A stretch of 64,000 nt of DNA from Phymatolithon calcareum (lineage: Eukaryota; Rhodophyta; Florideophyceae; Hapalidiales), in the NCBI GenBank assembly GCA_977006965.1, contig OZ345385.1:620001-684000 (forward strand), read 5' to 3'. The position numbers and the translations under genes are program-made. Numbering within the stretch: the first letter of the stretch is position 1; each line of letters begins with the position of its first letter. The notes under the pieces were generated by a model. It was not told the DNA's origin, did no database searches, and saw only the letters and a list, made by a program, of their open reading frames with translations. Of this stretch, positions 9,993 through 21,599 are shown in pieces.

Positions 9993-10241
9993 GATTTCTG
10001 AGTAGTTGCTTCTTCCTTCGGATTTCTGGTACGTGGCTGTCAAGCGGAGCTCTGCTGCATTTCTATCCGCCGAAGCAAGCTCACCAGCAACACTCTGGAC
10101 AACTGATAACCTGCACGTTCAACACAGTTCTGCTTAATTTGTAACCGTCAGTGTCTTGATCTCCAATGTGTTATGAACCCGGCCGAACTACTTTACCAAT
10201 GGCGTCTTCTGACAGACAGTCTATGCATGGACGAACAGCTC

Positions 10242-12460
10242 CTAATCTGCAAAGGAAAGAGCAGCGCGAACAGCTATCCTTCGCCAACCCGTCAGACCCA
10301 GTAGGACGATGATTTGACTGATTGAGTAATCATGCCGCAAGTGACACTTCTTGACCAGTATAGTTGCACAGAGTACTAGGTTGATAGCACAGCTCAAATT
10401 TCCACACTCGATCGCGACGGGGTCTGTACCAGTAACGCCAACACAAACCGCGCATGCGATGCGCATGTCGGAGATCTTCTGCTCGAGTCTGCGTGTTCGC
10501 ATGACCAGCACGAAATACGCATCGCGCTTTGCAGCTTCACTATCTGTACACGCACTGCAAACACGATTACGTAGCGTTCTTCCTCCACAGAGTGCGCATT
10601 TCGCAGAGGCATAATACCTGTAGACTGTTTCGCGCAGCGACACCAGCGGCACCAGTGATACCCCCGGAGCGCAGATGCGCACCAAGCGGTGGGAAAGCGG
10701 TACAGGGAAGCTCCGCAAACCAGGAGGCGACGCGGACGCCAATGAGGCAACACACCCTATCCAACACAGGAATAATTTGCTTCGTAATATAGTAAGTCGC
10801 GTTAATTCGCGCCAGTCCATCTCTTTCTGCCAATTGGAACGCCTCTGGAGATACAACGGAGTCGCGTAAAGTTGCGGCTGAACCAGCTTGTATTACAACA
10901 AATGGTACGCGCTCGCCATACCGCGGTGCCGCGCGTGGGTCTTTTTCCGTGGCACGAGTGGCGACGATCGCCGCAGGCGGCAGATGACCTTCTTTATACG
11001 ATCCGAGCTTGACGTCCTTTCGGAAGATATACGAGGAGAGAGGCAGTTGTTTGCTAAGGACCCGCTCGAATATACGCTGTATCGAGCGCTTGACGTGTGA
11101 GATATCACGCGTCTCGAACAGCACACGAATCGCTCGCTTCAGGCTTTTCTGCACGAGATCACATGAATCCCGCCGCACTGGTTCGATACCTTTTGAATCG
11201 AAAATCGGGACGGCCTGGTCCGGAGGTTCATAACTGTATCCAACGTACCGCTTCTTGGCTTGAAGCACACAAGGCATGTAAACCTTTTCAAGTTGCAGTC
11301 GTACCGGGACGGGAAAGAGCTCCAGGGATTTAGCAACGATGTGTTCTCCGACACTGAATGCGCACCAGGTACTTTCACGAACAATGAGTCAGTGTCGCCA
11401 TAGACAACGCTCGCGCCAATCTCCTCATTCATTTCGTTGTCCACAAAGTTATCATTTTTTCGAGCGCATCTCGTCCGCACTGAACAATAGCATCCGCGAG
11501 GTTTGCACACGGCATGCGCCCAGAAAAGCTGGCAGACGCGTATCCGTACGTCACGTTTGCGATCATTTTAAGACCAAATTGGCGAGAGTTGAGTAATCGA
11601 GCAATGGTGGCATCGTCTTTGCCAGCAGATTTCAGCGCCGCTTTCACCATTATACGAGTGGTCAGGATTTCGTCCAGCATCTGCGGCAATATACCACGCA
11701 TTACTTCTGCAGTCGAGGACGCTTCTCCGTTTGGAGCAACAAACATCCCATCCAAACCTTTATCGCCCAGCGACAATTCTGGCGGTTCGTACCCTTTCAC
11801 GACGCCAAGATGACGAGGTTCTCCCCAAGTTTGGATTTTGTTTATGTTTCCCATCATAGTGCTGAAGCATAGATTGTGCGCGATGATCATGGACGGGTGA
11901 AGACTCTGGAAATCAAGCACAATAACGGGATCCACATATAACGCGGACATGGGCTTCATAACAAGAGGCAGGCTTTCCACAGCCGGCTGCGCGAAAACTT
12001 GCTCTTTCTGAGCAGCAAGCAACAAGAAATCCCTCTCGTGTGCCACTCGTGCCATCATGCTCTCAACCCGAAACTGACTTCCACGCGTCAACACGCTCAT
12101 GAAATCGACGCCGAAAACGCGTGCCAATTCTCCGGTTTGTTTGAGTACATCCAACTTTTCGACGACATCCACCACGAATTCTGTTCTCCTGCATAAGTAA
12201 GAAAGAGCTCGAGGCGCAATTTTTGCCGAGCGCAACATGGTCTCCAAATCGGAAGGTGTATGGCGCGGTAAACGGGTGTGCAACAGCTCAAGCGCCACAT
12301 CCTCCGCCGAATAGCATGCGAGTTTGACTTCGCTGCGCACAATACGCCATAGATTCAGGATGTGCCGCCCACGTACGGTCACATTCACACCCTTACTGCG
12401 AAAATACTTCGCCGCAGCACTATCTTGTGCTGGATCTCCCGCCGCAGAATAAGCCCGCAC
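10242..12460 (-). pseudogene. REV3: DNA polymerase zeta catalytic subunit REV3-like, 5'-truncated and frame-broken (copy 1)
   Basis: Family-B translesion polymerase. Segment 12460-11429 aligns with REV3 from just before the LNLWRIVRSEV block through motif A (DFQSLHPSM) and motif B (FGLKMIANVTYGY...SGRMPC). Segment ending near 11139 has motif C (VVYGDTDSLFV). Segment 11277-10567 has PCVLQAKKRYVGY and the thumb (INATYYITKQIIP). Segment 10856-10242 has the C-terminal CysA (CALCG...CSAC) and CysB (CAVC...CGNLSC) modules that bind Rev7/POLD accessory subunits. Frame changes occur near 11457 (A6 run), near 11370 and near 10700. The exonuclease-like and N-terminal domains are missing: upstream lies the tandem array. 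The motif A tyrosine is His. Probably a relic. Confidence 0.8.
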
Positions 12461-12461
12461 A

Positions 12462-13045
12462 TTTGTTCGTGCCCACCGAGCTTCTTGCCTTGAACTTCAC
12501 GAATTCAGCTTCCAACATGTTCAGAATCAGCGAAAAAAAGAAACCAAAATGAAAAAAAAGAAACCAAAATGAAGAAAAGAAATCAAAATGAAAAAAGAAT
12601 AAAAAGGAAACGCTTCGTCCACCTTCCACATTCTGCTCAGGACGGAAACTGGCACGCATAGACTTGTGTACAGATCGGCTATCAATTTGTTCGTGCCCAC
12701 TGAGCTTCTTGCCTTGAACTTCACGAATTCAGCTTCCAACATGTTCAGAATCAGCGAAAAAAAAGAAACCAAAATGAAAAAAAAGAAACCAAAATGAAGA
12801 AAAGAAATCAAAATGAAAAAAGAATAAAAAGGAAACGCTTCGTCCACCTTCCACATTCTGCTCAGGACGGAAACTGGCACGCACAGACTTGTGTACAGAT
12901 CGGCTATCAATTTGTTCGTGCCCACCGAGCTTCTTGCCTTGAACTTCACGAATTCAGCTTCCAACATGTTCAGAATCAGCGAAAAAAAAGAAATCAAAAT
13001 GAAAAAAGAAATAAAAAAGAAACCAAAATGAAGAAAAGAAATCAA
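12462..13045. repeat. 225-bp tandem array, 2.5 units (copy 1)
   Basis: Each unit has an A-rich part made of GAAACCAAAATGAA-type subrepeats and a mixed part (GTGCCCACCGAGCTTCTTGCC...). Units alternate between two variants (CATAGACTTG with CCCACTGAG, and CACAGACTTG with CCCACCGAG), so the true repeat is a 450-bp dimer. The array directly abuts the 5' end of the REV3 relic. On the minus strand the 225-bp unit is open (75 codons), giving an artefactual Phe/Ile-rich ORF. Confidence 0.9.
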
Positions 13046-13263
13046 AATGAAAAAGAATTAAAAGGAAATAAAAAAAGAAAGAAAATCAAAAAAAAAGAAA
13101 CCAAATGGAGAAAAGAAAATAAAAGAAGCCGAATTGAAAAAGAAGAAAACCTGAGCCGCTCACCGCTAATGCCCAGACTTTGGTGATGGTGATGAGGAGA
13201 GGCGTGAGGAAACGAGTGACCACTATTTATACGCCCAGACGCAGCTACTCAGTAACGTTCGGA

Positions 13264-13339
13264 TCCAGTAGTTGCCGTAACAGACACTTTTCTATTCTCT
13301 GCAGAGAATAGAAAAGTGTCTGTTACGGCAACTACTGGA
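13264..13339. repeat. 76-bp perfect palindrome (copy 1)
   Basis: Two 38-bp arms meet at CTGCAG with no spacer. Flanking bases do not pair. It could form a cruciform or long hairpin. It lies about 180 bp inside the right edge of the duplication. Confidence 0.95.
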
Positions 13340-13521
13340 GTCGGAATACAACTCCCCGCAGAAAATGGCTGTTACTTTTTTTTGGTTTACACAATTTATT
13401 GCCGAACTTCTGAGGAAGACTAGGTGTCATATGTGACCAACTTAGCATTTCCACGGGCAGGCTTCACAGATCTGTAGAAAGAAAATTTTCGACCGTTTGA
13501 CATTTCATGTTACTAAGATTA

Positions 13522-15290
13522 CTGTACTGTATCTATCATATGTGAAGCAGTGTTGATGATCTTGTCGTCATAAGTGAGAACGGTGGTTTGGTGGAATCGA
13601 TAAACCACAGGTAAGTCAATCACTCACACGCAGATTTTGCGGTTGGCGGATCGTGAAGAGAGTCAGGCAACGCCTTGACAAATCTAGTGTACTGTGATAA
13701 TGGTAAATGGAAATCTCTGTGTCTTTTTCCCTCTTACTATTCGAATCAGTTGGATACCTAGAATATGAGGGACCCGAACATCTAAATGAGGAGGGTAGAT
13801 GATACAACACTCAGAGTCGTAGGACAATTACAACTAACAAACACAAGACAATTACTAGCCTCGAAAGTAATTAGGAGACCGTTGGAACAAGGACCCACAA
13901 TGCAGAGTCCACACACAATGCAGGGTCCACACGAGGCTTTCGTGATTTTCGAAAGGTGCCCGAAAATTCGAGATGTAGCCGTTGTGCGTTGGACGGATTT
14001 AACCATATTTTAATAAATGCAACGGAAGATTTGGAGTTGTGGCTCACATTTTTTGTCGTGTGTAACAGCGATGGACGCGAGCGGAACGTTCTCGGAGGCG
14101 ATTAGCTCGTCTGGCGAGACCGTGCTTCAATCATCCGTGCGTTCCGGGCTGGAAAAAGCGCCTCTGTCGCGCGCTCATCTGTTGGTTTTCCTCTCTTGCG
14201 AGAAGGCTTGCATGCATGCAAGATCCATTTCTTCGAAATATAAACTATCACTTGCGGTCACGTCGCCACAATTTAATCAGCTAATCACCGAAGCGCCGCT
14301 ACCAGCGCCTCGGAATCCGACATGGCACCGCAGCGTTTATGATACTGAACTCCAACTATACTGTCCCTGGAATGCTTACAGATCTACTTGTCCTGGCACA
14401 ATTCCATTGGTCGTCTAACGACGGCTGCGTCAGAGCGCTGCAAGAATCGAGCTTTATTACTTAATTTTTGATACAAAGAATTCCTCATAATTAACCTTAC
14501 AAACCGCAGGGGACATTTTTAATAGAGTTTTTGAAACAAAAAGTTTCTGCATATGTCCCCCTCCTAAAATTCCCCTGGTTAGTGTATATCTGCGAAACTG
14601 TTGCGCACGCGTACAGCATGAACCAACTATGGTGGATAAAGTGCTTGAAGCGTGTGTTCAGAATCTGGCGAGCCGTTAGGTGATATCAAGCTTTTGGAAC
14701 AGCAGTCAGAGTTTGGAATATGCCCGCCGTTGTCCGCGACAGACTTCACACAGAGGATGTAGAGGAGCTAAACACACTGGATGATGCATCGATAAATCCA
14801 GAAACGCCTAGAGCGCTTTTCGAAGATGGCGACGGACCGACCGGAAAGTTACGAAAGTAGATGGTGGCTCCGCGGATAGCAGAGATACAGAGGGGCCTGT
14901 GCAGGCCCAATTGTAGCAGGGATAACTGGCATTCGCGTGCTAATTGCGTACATACTTACTGACGTTGAAAAACCGGATGACAAAGAAGTCGTTGGTGATG
15001 CAATTGTAGAAATTCTCACATTTGCAGTTGTAGAGGCGCGGCACTAACTAGATTGGGCTTGCCATGACTTCAGAGGGCTGCACAGGCGCAAGTGCAGCTT
15101 TAAAGAGCTGGGTCGCTGATGAATTATGTGGTAGCTAAAGACGGCATTGCCGCGATTGGGATTGCTACCACTATGGATGGCTGAATGCTGGCGCATTTGT
15201 CAACAGTCCTGGTAGAGGCGAAGGTAATAAGATGCGCGTACCCTCGAGCACTCTTACCGAGGTCTAGCCACCATGGGCATGGACGGCTTG
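13522..15290. other. Spacer between duplicated blocks, no firm gene
   Basis: Short ORFs only, for example 133 aa on + at 14017-14418, which has no recognisable domain. Nothing I would call a gene. Some stretches may be old transposon sequence. Confidence 0.5.
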
Positions 15291-15296
15291 GGGATA

Positions 15297-16230
15297 TATG
15301 TTGATTTATTTTAAAAGCACCCAAGACCTCACTGTGAGTAACGGGGCAGCTTCTCAATTGCTTCTAACTTACCGCATTCTATTTTCCTAACATTTCCTTT
15401 ATTCGAGTTTCTCTCCATATGAGAGTTCGAGTTAGTCTTTTGCATTCATATTCAGTCTCTTTGTCCATCGTCTTAGACCCGAGTATAAGAGACGGTATAC
15501 TCTGCGTGGCAATAGAAGCGATATGATTTTCCCCCTCGAGATCTCTTCTGTGAGACCAGAGGTAGGTTTTGGAGTTTTGCTGACTATGTCCCTTTTGGCG
15601 AAATGGAGCTTTTGGGTTCCGATTGAGTCCTAGTGTCTCGCCAGAAGTGTTGCCCCAAGCGTCAGCAGATGCATTGGTAACACTATAATAAAAATTTCCT
15701 CTTCTTCTTCTTCTTAGACCCGAGTATGCGTTGAAGTGCAATAAGCTCAATTTCAGCACCGGGTCCGAAATACTCACCGAGTATTGATTTCCTCCACAAC
15801 GGAGCTCTGTTAAAAATCATTTTTAGGCATCTTAGCCTGGTCGTCCTATCCCTTATTTGTAGCACTCCTGGCAATTTCTTAGGCTTGTTTATCCGGATTT
15901 TCACTGAGCGGTCCTCTTCGCATTTTTGCCACACTTGGATTGCATATTCTAATCGCAGATTCTTTGACTCTTTGCCTTCTTCGGCTTGTTTCAATGCTTT
16001 TCTGAGATGCTCCTCGTCTCTGAGATGGTTAATGTCCTTCGATACTTCTGCCATATCCTCCTGTCTTGATCGTTATTCTTCTGTCTCTTCCAGGTACGTT
16101 TTCCGTTTTAACAGGCTTAAAGAAATCCTTTCTGCTTGGTGAATCGTCCTCATCTCGGGACTTTCTAGCCGGCAGAGAACCCTCACTCGATTTTTCGATG
16201 CTCTGCATATTTCCCGAAGACATACTCAAT
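15297..16230 (-). mobile_element. LINE 3' part with nested insertion
   Basis: Minus-strand C-terminal ORF (about 16054 to 15728) with LPGVLQIRDRTTRLRCLK and PLWRKSILGEYFGPGAEIEL, closely matching the ORF at 62668-63375. The ORF resumes at 15470 as KETEYECKRLTRTL and ends at 15379. The 3' end reads GCTTTTAAAATAAATCAAC on the minus strand at about 15297-15320. The two ORF halves are separated by the insertion at 15487-15711. I infer a non-LTR element from shared 3' ends and repetition; no reverse transcriptase is in this copy. Confidence 0.7.
15487..15711 (+). mobile_element. Nested 5'-truncated LINE fragment flanked by 16-bp target-site duplication
   Basis: 225 bp flanked by TCTTAGACCCGAGTAT at 15471-15486 and 15712-15727. 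Contents match the 3' UTR family also seen at 35660-35823: a CCCCCTCGAG word, GAGGTAGGTTTTGG, GCAGATGCATTGGTAAC and a (TTC)n tail. It interrupts the minus-strand LINE ORF between its LQRILGS and KETEYECKRL segments. Confidence 0.85.
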
Positions 16231-17004
16231 ATTTTATATATTTTTAAGGCAGGGGCCGTGCATCGGCAGTTCTACTAAGTAAGTATTCTGAATATGTTAA
16301 AGTTTAGATAATGTTTGAGCTAAAAGCGGTATTCGTGGATGCACGCACTAATCTAAAACCCGAGGATATACCCTTAAAGAAAATCCAGTTCTTGGGGGTT
16401 GACTGTATATATTTTATTTTAGAATAGCACAAGTTTTAAAAAATCTCTCACTCTAAAATATGAAATTCATTTTAGTAGACACAGAGTTTAGAGCTTTTAG
16501 CTGCTACTATGGCACCCTTTGAACACTAGTATTCGGTTTGTGTTCTTGTGCATTTACATCAGCTTCCTCGTGCAACGCTTGGTCCCAAAAGTTTTGCAAA
16601 GCGTACGCGGGACAGCCCACGAAATGGAGTTAAGAGCTTCTGAAGTCTGTATCTAAGCTTTTGTTACTTTCTGGTGAGCTACAGGCTCTGAAAGAGGACA
16701 ATAAACTATCGTTTCGGGAAGAAGATTGGCGACTTCGCCTACTGTGAACAAACTTGTTAGCATGTTCTTGAATTGTGGTCCTTCCCCCTGGTAGTGTATT
16801 CTATTTCATCAAGTTTTCGCCGAATGAAACTGAAAATCACTTTGTAATCCATCTTACCTACCAAACTTTTGTATATGAATATATTGAACTTGATACTGCA
16901 CCCGTTGAGCTCACCTAGGGATCGTGCTGATCGCCAATTTCCTGGTAATCTGGGGCCGTCTTGCTCTGATTTTCTTGTAGCGTTCACATGCGTTCTACTC
17001 TTGA

Positions 17005-17165
17005 AGCAGAAGAAAGGTAGATTTTTAGTTAATAGCTACCAACGCATCTGCCGACGCTTGGGGCAACTTTCCTAGGGCCAAGAGGTTTTAGCTGGATTCT
17101 GTCTATGGAGGCGTTTTCCCACCTCTGGTCTCCTTCGAGACCTCGAGGGGAAAGTTACTCCCCTG
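17005..17165 (-). mobile_element. LINE 3'-end fragment (CCCCTCGAG / GCAGATGCGTTGG family)
   Basis: The reverse complement contains CCCCTCGAGG, AGACCAGAGGTGGG, the GCGTCGGCAGATGCGTTGG word and then TAAAAATCTACC. This is the same order as the 3' ends at 15530-15711 and 35660-35823. Confidence 0.6.
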
Positions 17166-17526
17166 CACTGTGATTTCAAGTTGCAGGCAGTCCTTACTTG
17201 GCCACAGCCTGAAACATGGTTAGGAGCTCGTTCTACTCTTGAAGAGAGGCTTTGGGAGCTATAAATATAAATCAACACACATACCCACAGGTGCTCTAGA
17301 AACTTGTGTTTGCATCTGTGCTTGTGGCAAGTTGCATGATTCCTAAAAACATCTCTGGAGCGCAAATTGTTTCAAGCACGTTCGTTGTGAGAGATTTAGT
17401 ACTTGCGACTATCTTGATGGGGGGGAGAGGTAAATTTTTTAGAGACGCGATAGTAGCATGTTGAAAGCTGCTGCTTGATGAGAAAATTGGTGAGCTCTGT
17501 CCGATTTTTACTATACCGCTTGGGCG

Positions 17527-17840
17527 ATGGATACTTATACTATTCTATACCACAGGAATAGGACTCTAAGCGCGAGATGGTTCTTTGGTCACTTCCCGCG
17601 GAATACAGCAAAAGTGAAAGAAGAGATGGGAGAACTGGGAATCTGGGCAGTAAGCGCGCTACAGAAAATACTTGTCAAACCAAACTGGAATAAGGAAGAA
17701 GAAAAGGAAGTGGAACGAGCAATTGAAGTAATTCTATTCAATACGGAATGAGGGCTCGCTAGGATGAGATAAGAGGAGACATGAAACAAGAATAAGGCAC
17801 GCGGTGGTAAGGTGCCGACTTTCCTCAAGTTGGGACAAAT
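17527..17840 (+). mobile_element. LINE ORF C-terminus and 3' end
   Basis: A 74-aa ORF ends in a KEVERAIEVILFNTE-type tail similar to other LINE C-termini here (for example EKALDEFLLFSK and RRALDEILAMY). It is followed by a 3' UTR ending near TACCTTTTAAATAAATC at about 17840-17860. Confidence 0.45.
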
Positions 17841-18041
17841 GGTACCTTTTAAATAAATCTATCAAATTACGAGACGACGGTGGAGTGGGAAATGGCCATT
17901 CTATGAAGCTATTGCGTGATAAGCGAAAAACAAATATTTTTATGAAAACAACCTATGTGATTTGATTGGCCAAAATCACAGAAAAATGGATTACATTGGT
18001 TAGAAACACGGAGAAAGGGAAAGACGTGGACAGAAACGCTG

Positions 18042-18075
18042 CATGGAGCCCTGAAATATATTTCAGGGCTCCATG
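18042..18075. repeat. 34-bp perfect palindrome
   Basis: CATGGAGCCCTGAAATA joined directly to its reverse complement, centre between 18058 and 18059. No gene overlaps. Confidence 0.95.
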
Positions 18076-18344
18076 TATGACTGACAACTCCAATCATAAT
18101 CCAAGACGGGTCGGAATCGCAAGTAATCCAACAGTATTGTCGCGTAATCCAACGCGAGCGCTTTACTGGATATCTACAAAAATATCGATGCTCTTTCCTA
18201 CCCTAAATACAATATACTGTATCTGAATCAGAAGGCAGCGACCAGTAAACTAAAGTTAGACAGTTGTTCATTGTCCAGGAGGGTTTTCACCAACTTCTTT
18301 GTCGCTGAGCTCAACAACTACCCCGTCTGCCGAGGTGCACCCTA

Positions 18345-18575
18345 ATGTCTTCGTCCGACGAATCCTCCGTTGACACACAGGTATCTGACAATATCGGGAG
18401 CTGTGATGTGTGCACCCACCTATTGCGTTCGCACGAGTGGAAGAATTGCAATATCCAGGAAACAGAGACACAAGAGGGGTGCAATACCCAAAAACTTACC
18501 TGTCTTACCTGTACGTCCATTTGCTTCGACTGCAGCGCGCACCCAACGCCTTTACCATCGCATACCGGGAATTAA
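18345..18575 (+). CDS. Small cysteine-rich ORF, function unknown (copy 2)
   Basis: Identical 76-aa ORF to that at 6987-7217. Here it follows a different upstream sequence (LINE debris), so the two copies cannot share a promoter outside the duplicated block. Unknown function; may be a fragment. Confidence 0.35.
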   Translation: MSSSDESSVDTQVSDNIGSCDVCTHLLRSHEWKNCNIQETETQEGCNTQKLTCLTCTSICFDCSAHPTPLPSHTGN

Positions 18576-18684
18576 AATTGAGTTTCAGAGACCCGCAACT
18601 TTCTTCGCATGAACTTCCTTCTTGCATCCATGCAGACTATTTTCTTGGGCCACTACAAGCTCTACAGAAGTGCCTAGAACATAT

Positions 18685-20031
18685 TTATCCCGTGTAGAAT
18701 AGTATTGGGTCCTTCGGACGTGCCGGAACCTCAAGCGTGGTAAATCTGGGTACTAAATCATTGGTTTCATCAATAAAACTGCCTCCATGTAAGCTTGCAA
18801 CACCTGCTCGGTTATCTGAAGGTGCGTATATGGGATATCTGCTCGCAGAGAATACCGTGGAGTGGAACCGATTGTTCGCAAGTTGCATGTCAATCGCCCA
18901 GCCATCATCGATACCTGGTAGTTGACTAACTGTGCGCCTGCGCGACGCCGGGCTCGCATGCCCACGAATAATTCCATGCAGTTTGTTCTTCTTCAAGAAT
19001 CGCTCAACTGCACTCGGTCCGTACTTCAGACAGATAGTCTGGTCACCGCGAGTTGAATTTGGCGCATAGCCAGTCACGTCCAGCGCAGGATCGGCCCAAG
19101 TGACGCGGCATGATATTATATCTCCCCATGGATTCCAGTTTCGAACAACGCAATTAATTTGATTTAGCGAGCCCGCTAAACTCTCCTCAGGAACATAATT
19201 TCCGAGTAGCTGACGCATGTATGCTTGGCTGTCAGGAAATATTCCACCATGGACCACCAACACTCTACGCTCCCCCGTGCGTAAAGGAAGTTTCCATACT
19301 TCCTTCGGTACTTGCACAGTACTTTGGCCGTCCATACTAGAGCTTTGAGCCCACACTGGCACCTTGTCGCCTCGCCAGCGCACGAAAGTGGACACCACTG
19401 CAGCGAGCGGGCATAACGACACTGAGTTCCAGAACGGGTCCCAGAGATCCGCGCCATACTTCGCATACAGTTCCGCCTTGCATCCGTACCGCTCCATCTG
19501 CTCACGAAACTCATGGTTGCCCCTGAGCAAAACCACGTGCCCAGGCCACGTGAGCTTCATAGCAAACAACGCAAAAACCACTTCGCAGCCCCACGGCCCT
19601 CTGTCCACAAAGTCTCCATCGAATACGTAAAACCGCTTGTCGCTCGGCCACCCAAGCTTATCGATAATACCCAGCAAATCATGAACATGCCCGTGCAAAT
19701 CTCCTACAACGTGGACCACCGCGTCGGCGCCGACGAACATATCCACGATGTTTTTGTCTTTTTTTACTGTATCGGTGGCATCTTCGAGAAGCCTCTGCGC
19801 CTCGGCGACGTGGAAAACAGACGTTGCGAGGAATTCCGGTTTCTCAAACGAGCTGGCGTGCAAGCGTTGCGCAAAATTCCTTGTCCATTCAGCATCAATT
19901 CTTGTCGATCCCGGGTACGCCAAAGGCCCTTGTTGGTTCAGGGCATCAATCGCTTCTATGGAAAAGGTCCCCAGCGCATGGCCGCTCCCGCAGTCGAATG
20001 CGGCAGAAGGACCAGATCTCGTCGTAATCAT
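18685..20031 (-). CDS. PPP-family serine/threonine protein phosphatase (copy 2)
   Basis: Identical 448-aa product to the copy at 7327-8673, with all PPP motifs (GDLHGH, GDFVDRG, RGNHE, VVHGG, IIRGH). The whole upstream AT-rich region is duplicated as well, so both copies should carry the same promoter and be expressed alike if either is. Zero differences fit a very recent duplication. Confidence 0.85.
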   Translation of the reverse strand: MITTRSGPSAAFDCGSGHALGTFSIEAIDALNQQGPLAYPGSTRIDAEWTRNFAQRLHASSFEKPEFLATSVFHVAEAQRLLEDATDTVKKDKNIVDMFVGADAVVHVVGDLHGHVHDLLGIIDKLGWPSDKRFYVFDGDFVDRGPWGCEVVFALFAMKLTWPGHVVLLRGNHEFREQMERYGCKAELYAKYGADLWDPFWNSVSLCPLAAVVSTFVRWRGDKVPVWAQSSSMDGQSTVQVPKEVWKLPLRTGERRVLVVHGGIFPDSQAYMRQLLGNYVPEESLAGSLNQINCVVRNWNPWGDIISCRVTWADPALDVTGYAPNSTRGDQTICLKYGPSAVERFLKKNKLHGIIRGHASPASRRRTVSQLPGIDDGWAIDMQLANNRFHSTVFSASRYPIYAPSDNRAGVASLHGGSFIDETNDLVPRFTTLEVPARPKDPILFYTG

Positions 20032-20332
20032 CCAGAAGGAGATGGACGAATTCTGTCTTCATTTTCTGGGTTCCTCGTGCATACCTATGATAAATATTTT
20101 CGATATCAACTATAGATGATATGGGTCGTTTTCAAAATCAAGATAATCAAATGTCACTTTTTGAGTTTTCGTTTTTAATATATATTATATAAATATGAAG
20201 GTCCTGACAAACGTAGGACAGATTAGAAATTAAAATTTCAAAATAATTTTGGAGCAACTCGAGTCCAATACGGTAGAGACAAAAAGTAGACCCATACGGT
20301 CTCTTCGGGATTCGTGTTGTCAATCTGCGACA

Positions 20333-21350
20333 CTACTGACCTGGGCAAGTACTGTACTTGGATCCTGGAGTACAGTGGCGGTATACCAGATACCCTTGCA
20401 CGTGGAGCCACCGCATTCGACCGCCTTTCTGCACGCCCATATGTTGTCCTTCTACTTTTTCACACACCATATCCCTTCGAAAGTCACAGAGGCACATCTT
20501 TGTGTTGCAGCCTCGCCCCACAGTCTTGATCAGGTTCTTCTCCAGTGCGCAAACGCCAACCTAGGAAGTAGACCGGTATTGCTATCACTCCAGTTGCAAA
20601 GAGATGACTCACATTTCTGTCCATCACTCCAGGAAGATCTGCAGTCGCTATGATCGGTGCAAAGCTGGCCCATTTCGCGCGGCTTGATACAAAAAGATTT
20701 CGCGACCTGCTTAAGAAATGAGGTACACAGCAACCATGGCATTCATCATTATCCTCGCATTCCATTCCAAAAGACTTCTTTTTCTGACAGCTTCCAGGTT
20801 CACCACTTCCACTAGCTTTGCACTACAGCCCCATGCTTTGGTTGCACCCATCTTCAGATCCATTGCAGTCACTGCCAAGCAAGCCAATATTATCGACAAC
20901 GCACCGCTTCCTCTTCTTGGAACATAGCACGCCATCCTCACATACTCTTTCCACTGTTGGATCACATTTCGCGCCATTCTGTAATCGATGCAAGCATACA
21001 TTCCCCTTGCCCTTCATTGTAGCGCACCTTAAACCATCCAGGCAGCTGTCAAGCGAGATGCCAGAGCCATCCTTGCTGTAGTAGGTCTTGCATTTCCCCG
21101 ATTCTCCGACTCGCAGCGAGCACATGCCGAGTGGCTCAACTTCATAATCAACGAATTTCTCATCATCTTCAACATCACAGTATTGATGCGATGGACATTC
21201 GCCGTCAGATATACATTCATATCTGCGAGCGTTGAAATTAGCCGTCGAAGGCTTTCTAGTTTCAGCGGCCACATAGAGATATGTCGGAGGGTAAGACATA
21301 AACGCTAAGATGAGTATGGCGCGGAGTAGTTGATGTGATTTGTGTGCCAT
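20333..21350 (-). pseudogene. Secreted cysteine-rich protein, broken (copy 2)
   Basis: Same signal peptide, Cys-rich body, in-frame TAG (ORF end at 20823) and downstream frame changes as the copy at 8975-9992. No new mutations seen. Confidence 0.6.
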
Positions 21351-21599
21351 GATTTCTGAGTAGTTGCTTCTTCCTTCGGATTTCTGGTACGTGGCTGTCA
21401 AGCGGAGCTCTGCTGCATTTCTATCCGCCGAAGCAAGCTCACCAGCAACACTCTGGACAACTGATAACCTGCACGTTCAACACAGTTCTGCTTAATTTGT
21501 AACCGTCAGTGTCTTGATCTCCAATGTGTTATGAACCCGGCCGAACTACTTTACCAATGGCGTCTTCTGACAGACAGTCTATGCATGGACGAACAGCTC

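Larger units (their letters stand above)
6979..13521. repeat. Segmental duplication, copy 1
   Basis: 6543 bp that recur in the same orientation 11,358 bp to the right. The left edge is the word GCACCCTAATG at 6979 and the right edge is ...CTAAGATTA at 13521. Differences seen against copy 2: one substitution at 10949 (G here, A at 22307), one extra T in a T-run near 13377, an 8-bp A-rich indel near 13005, and 900 bp fewer of tandem array. Confidence 0.95.
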
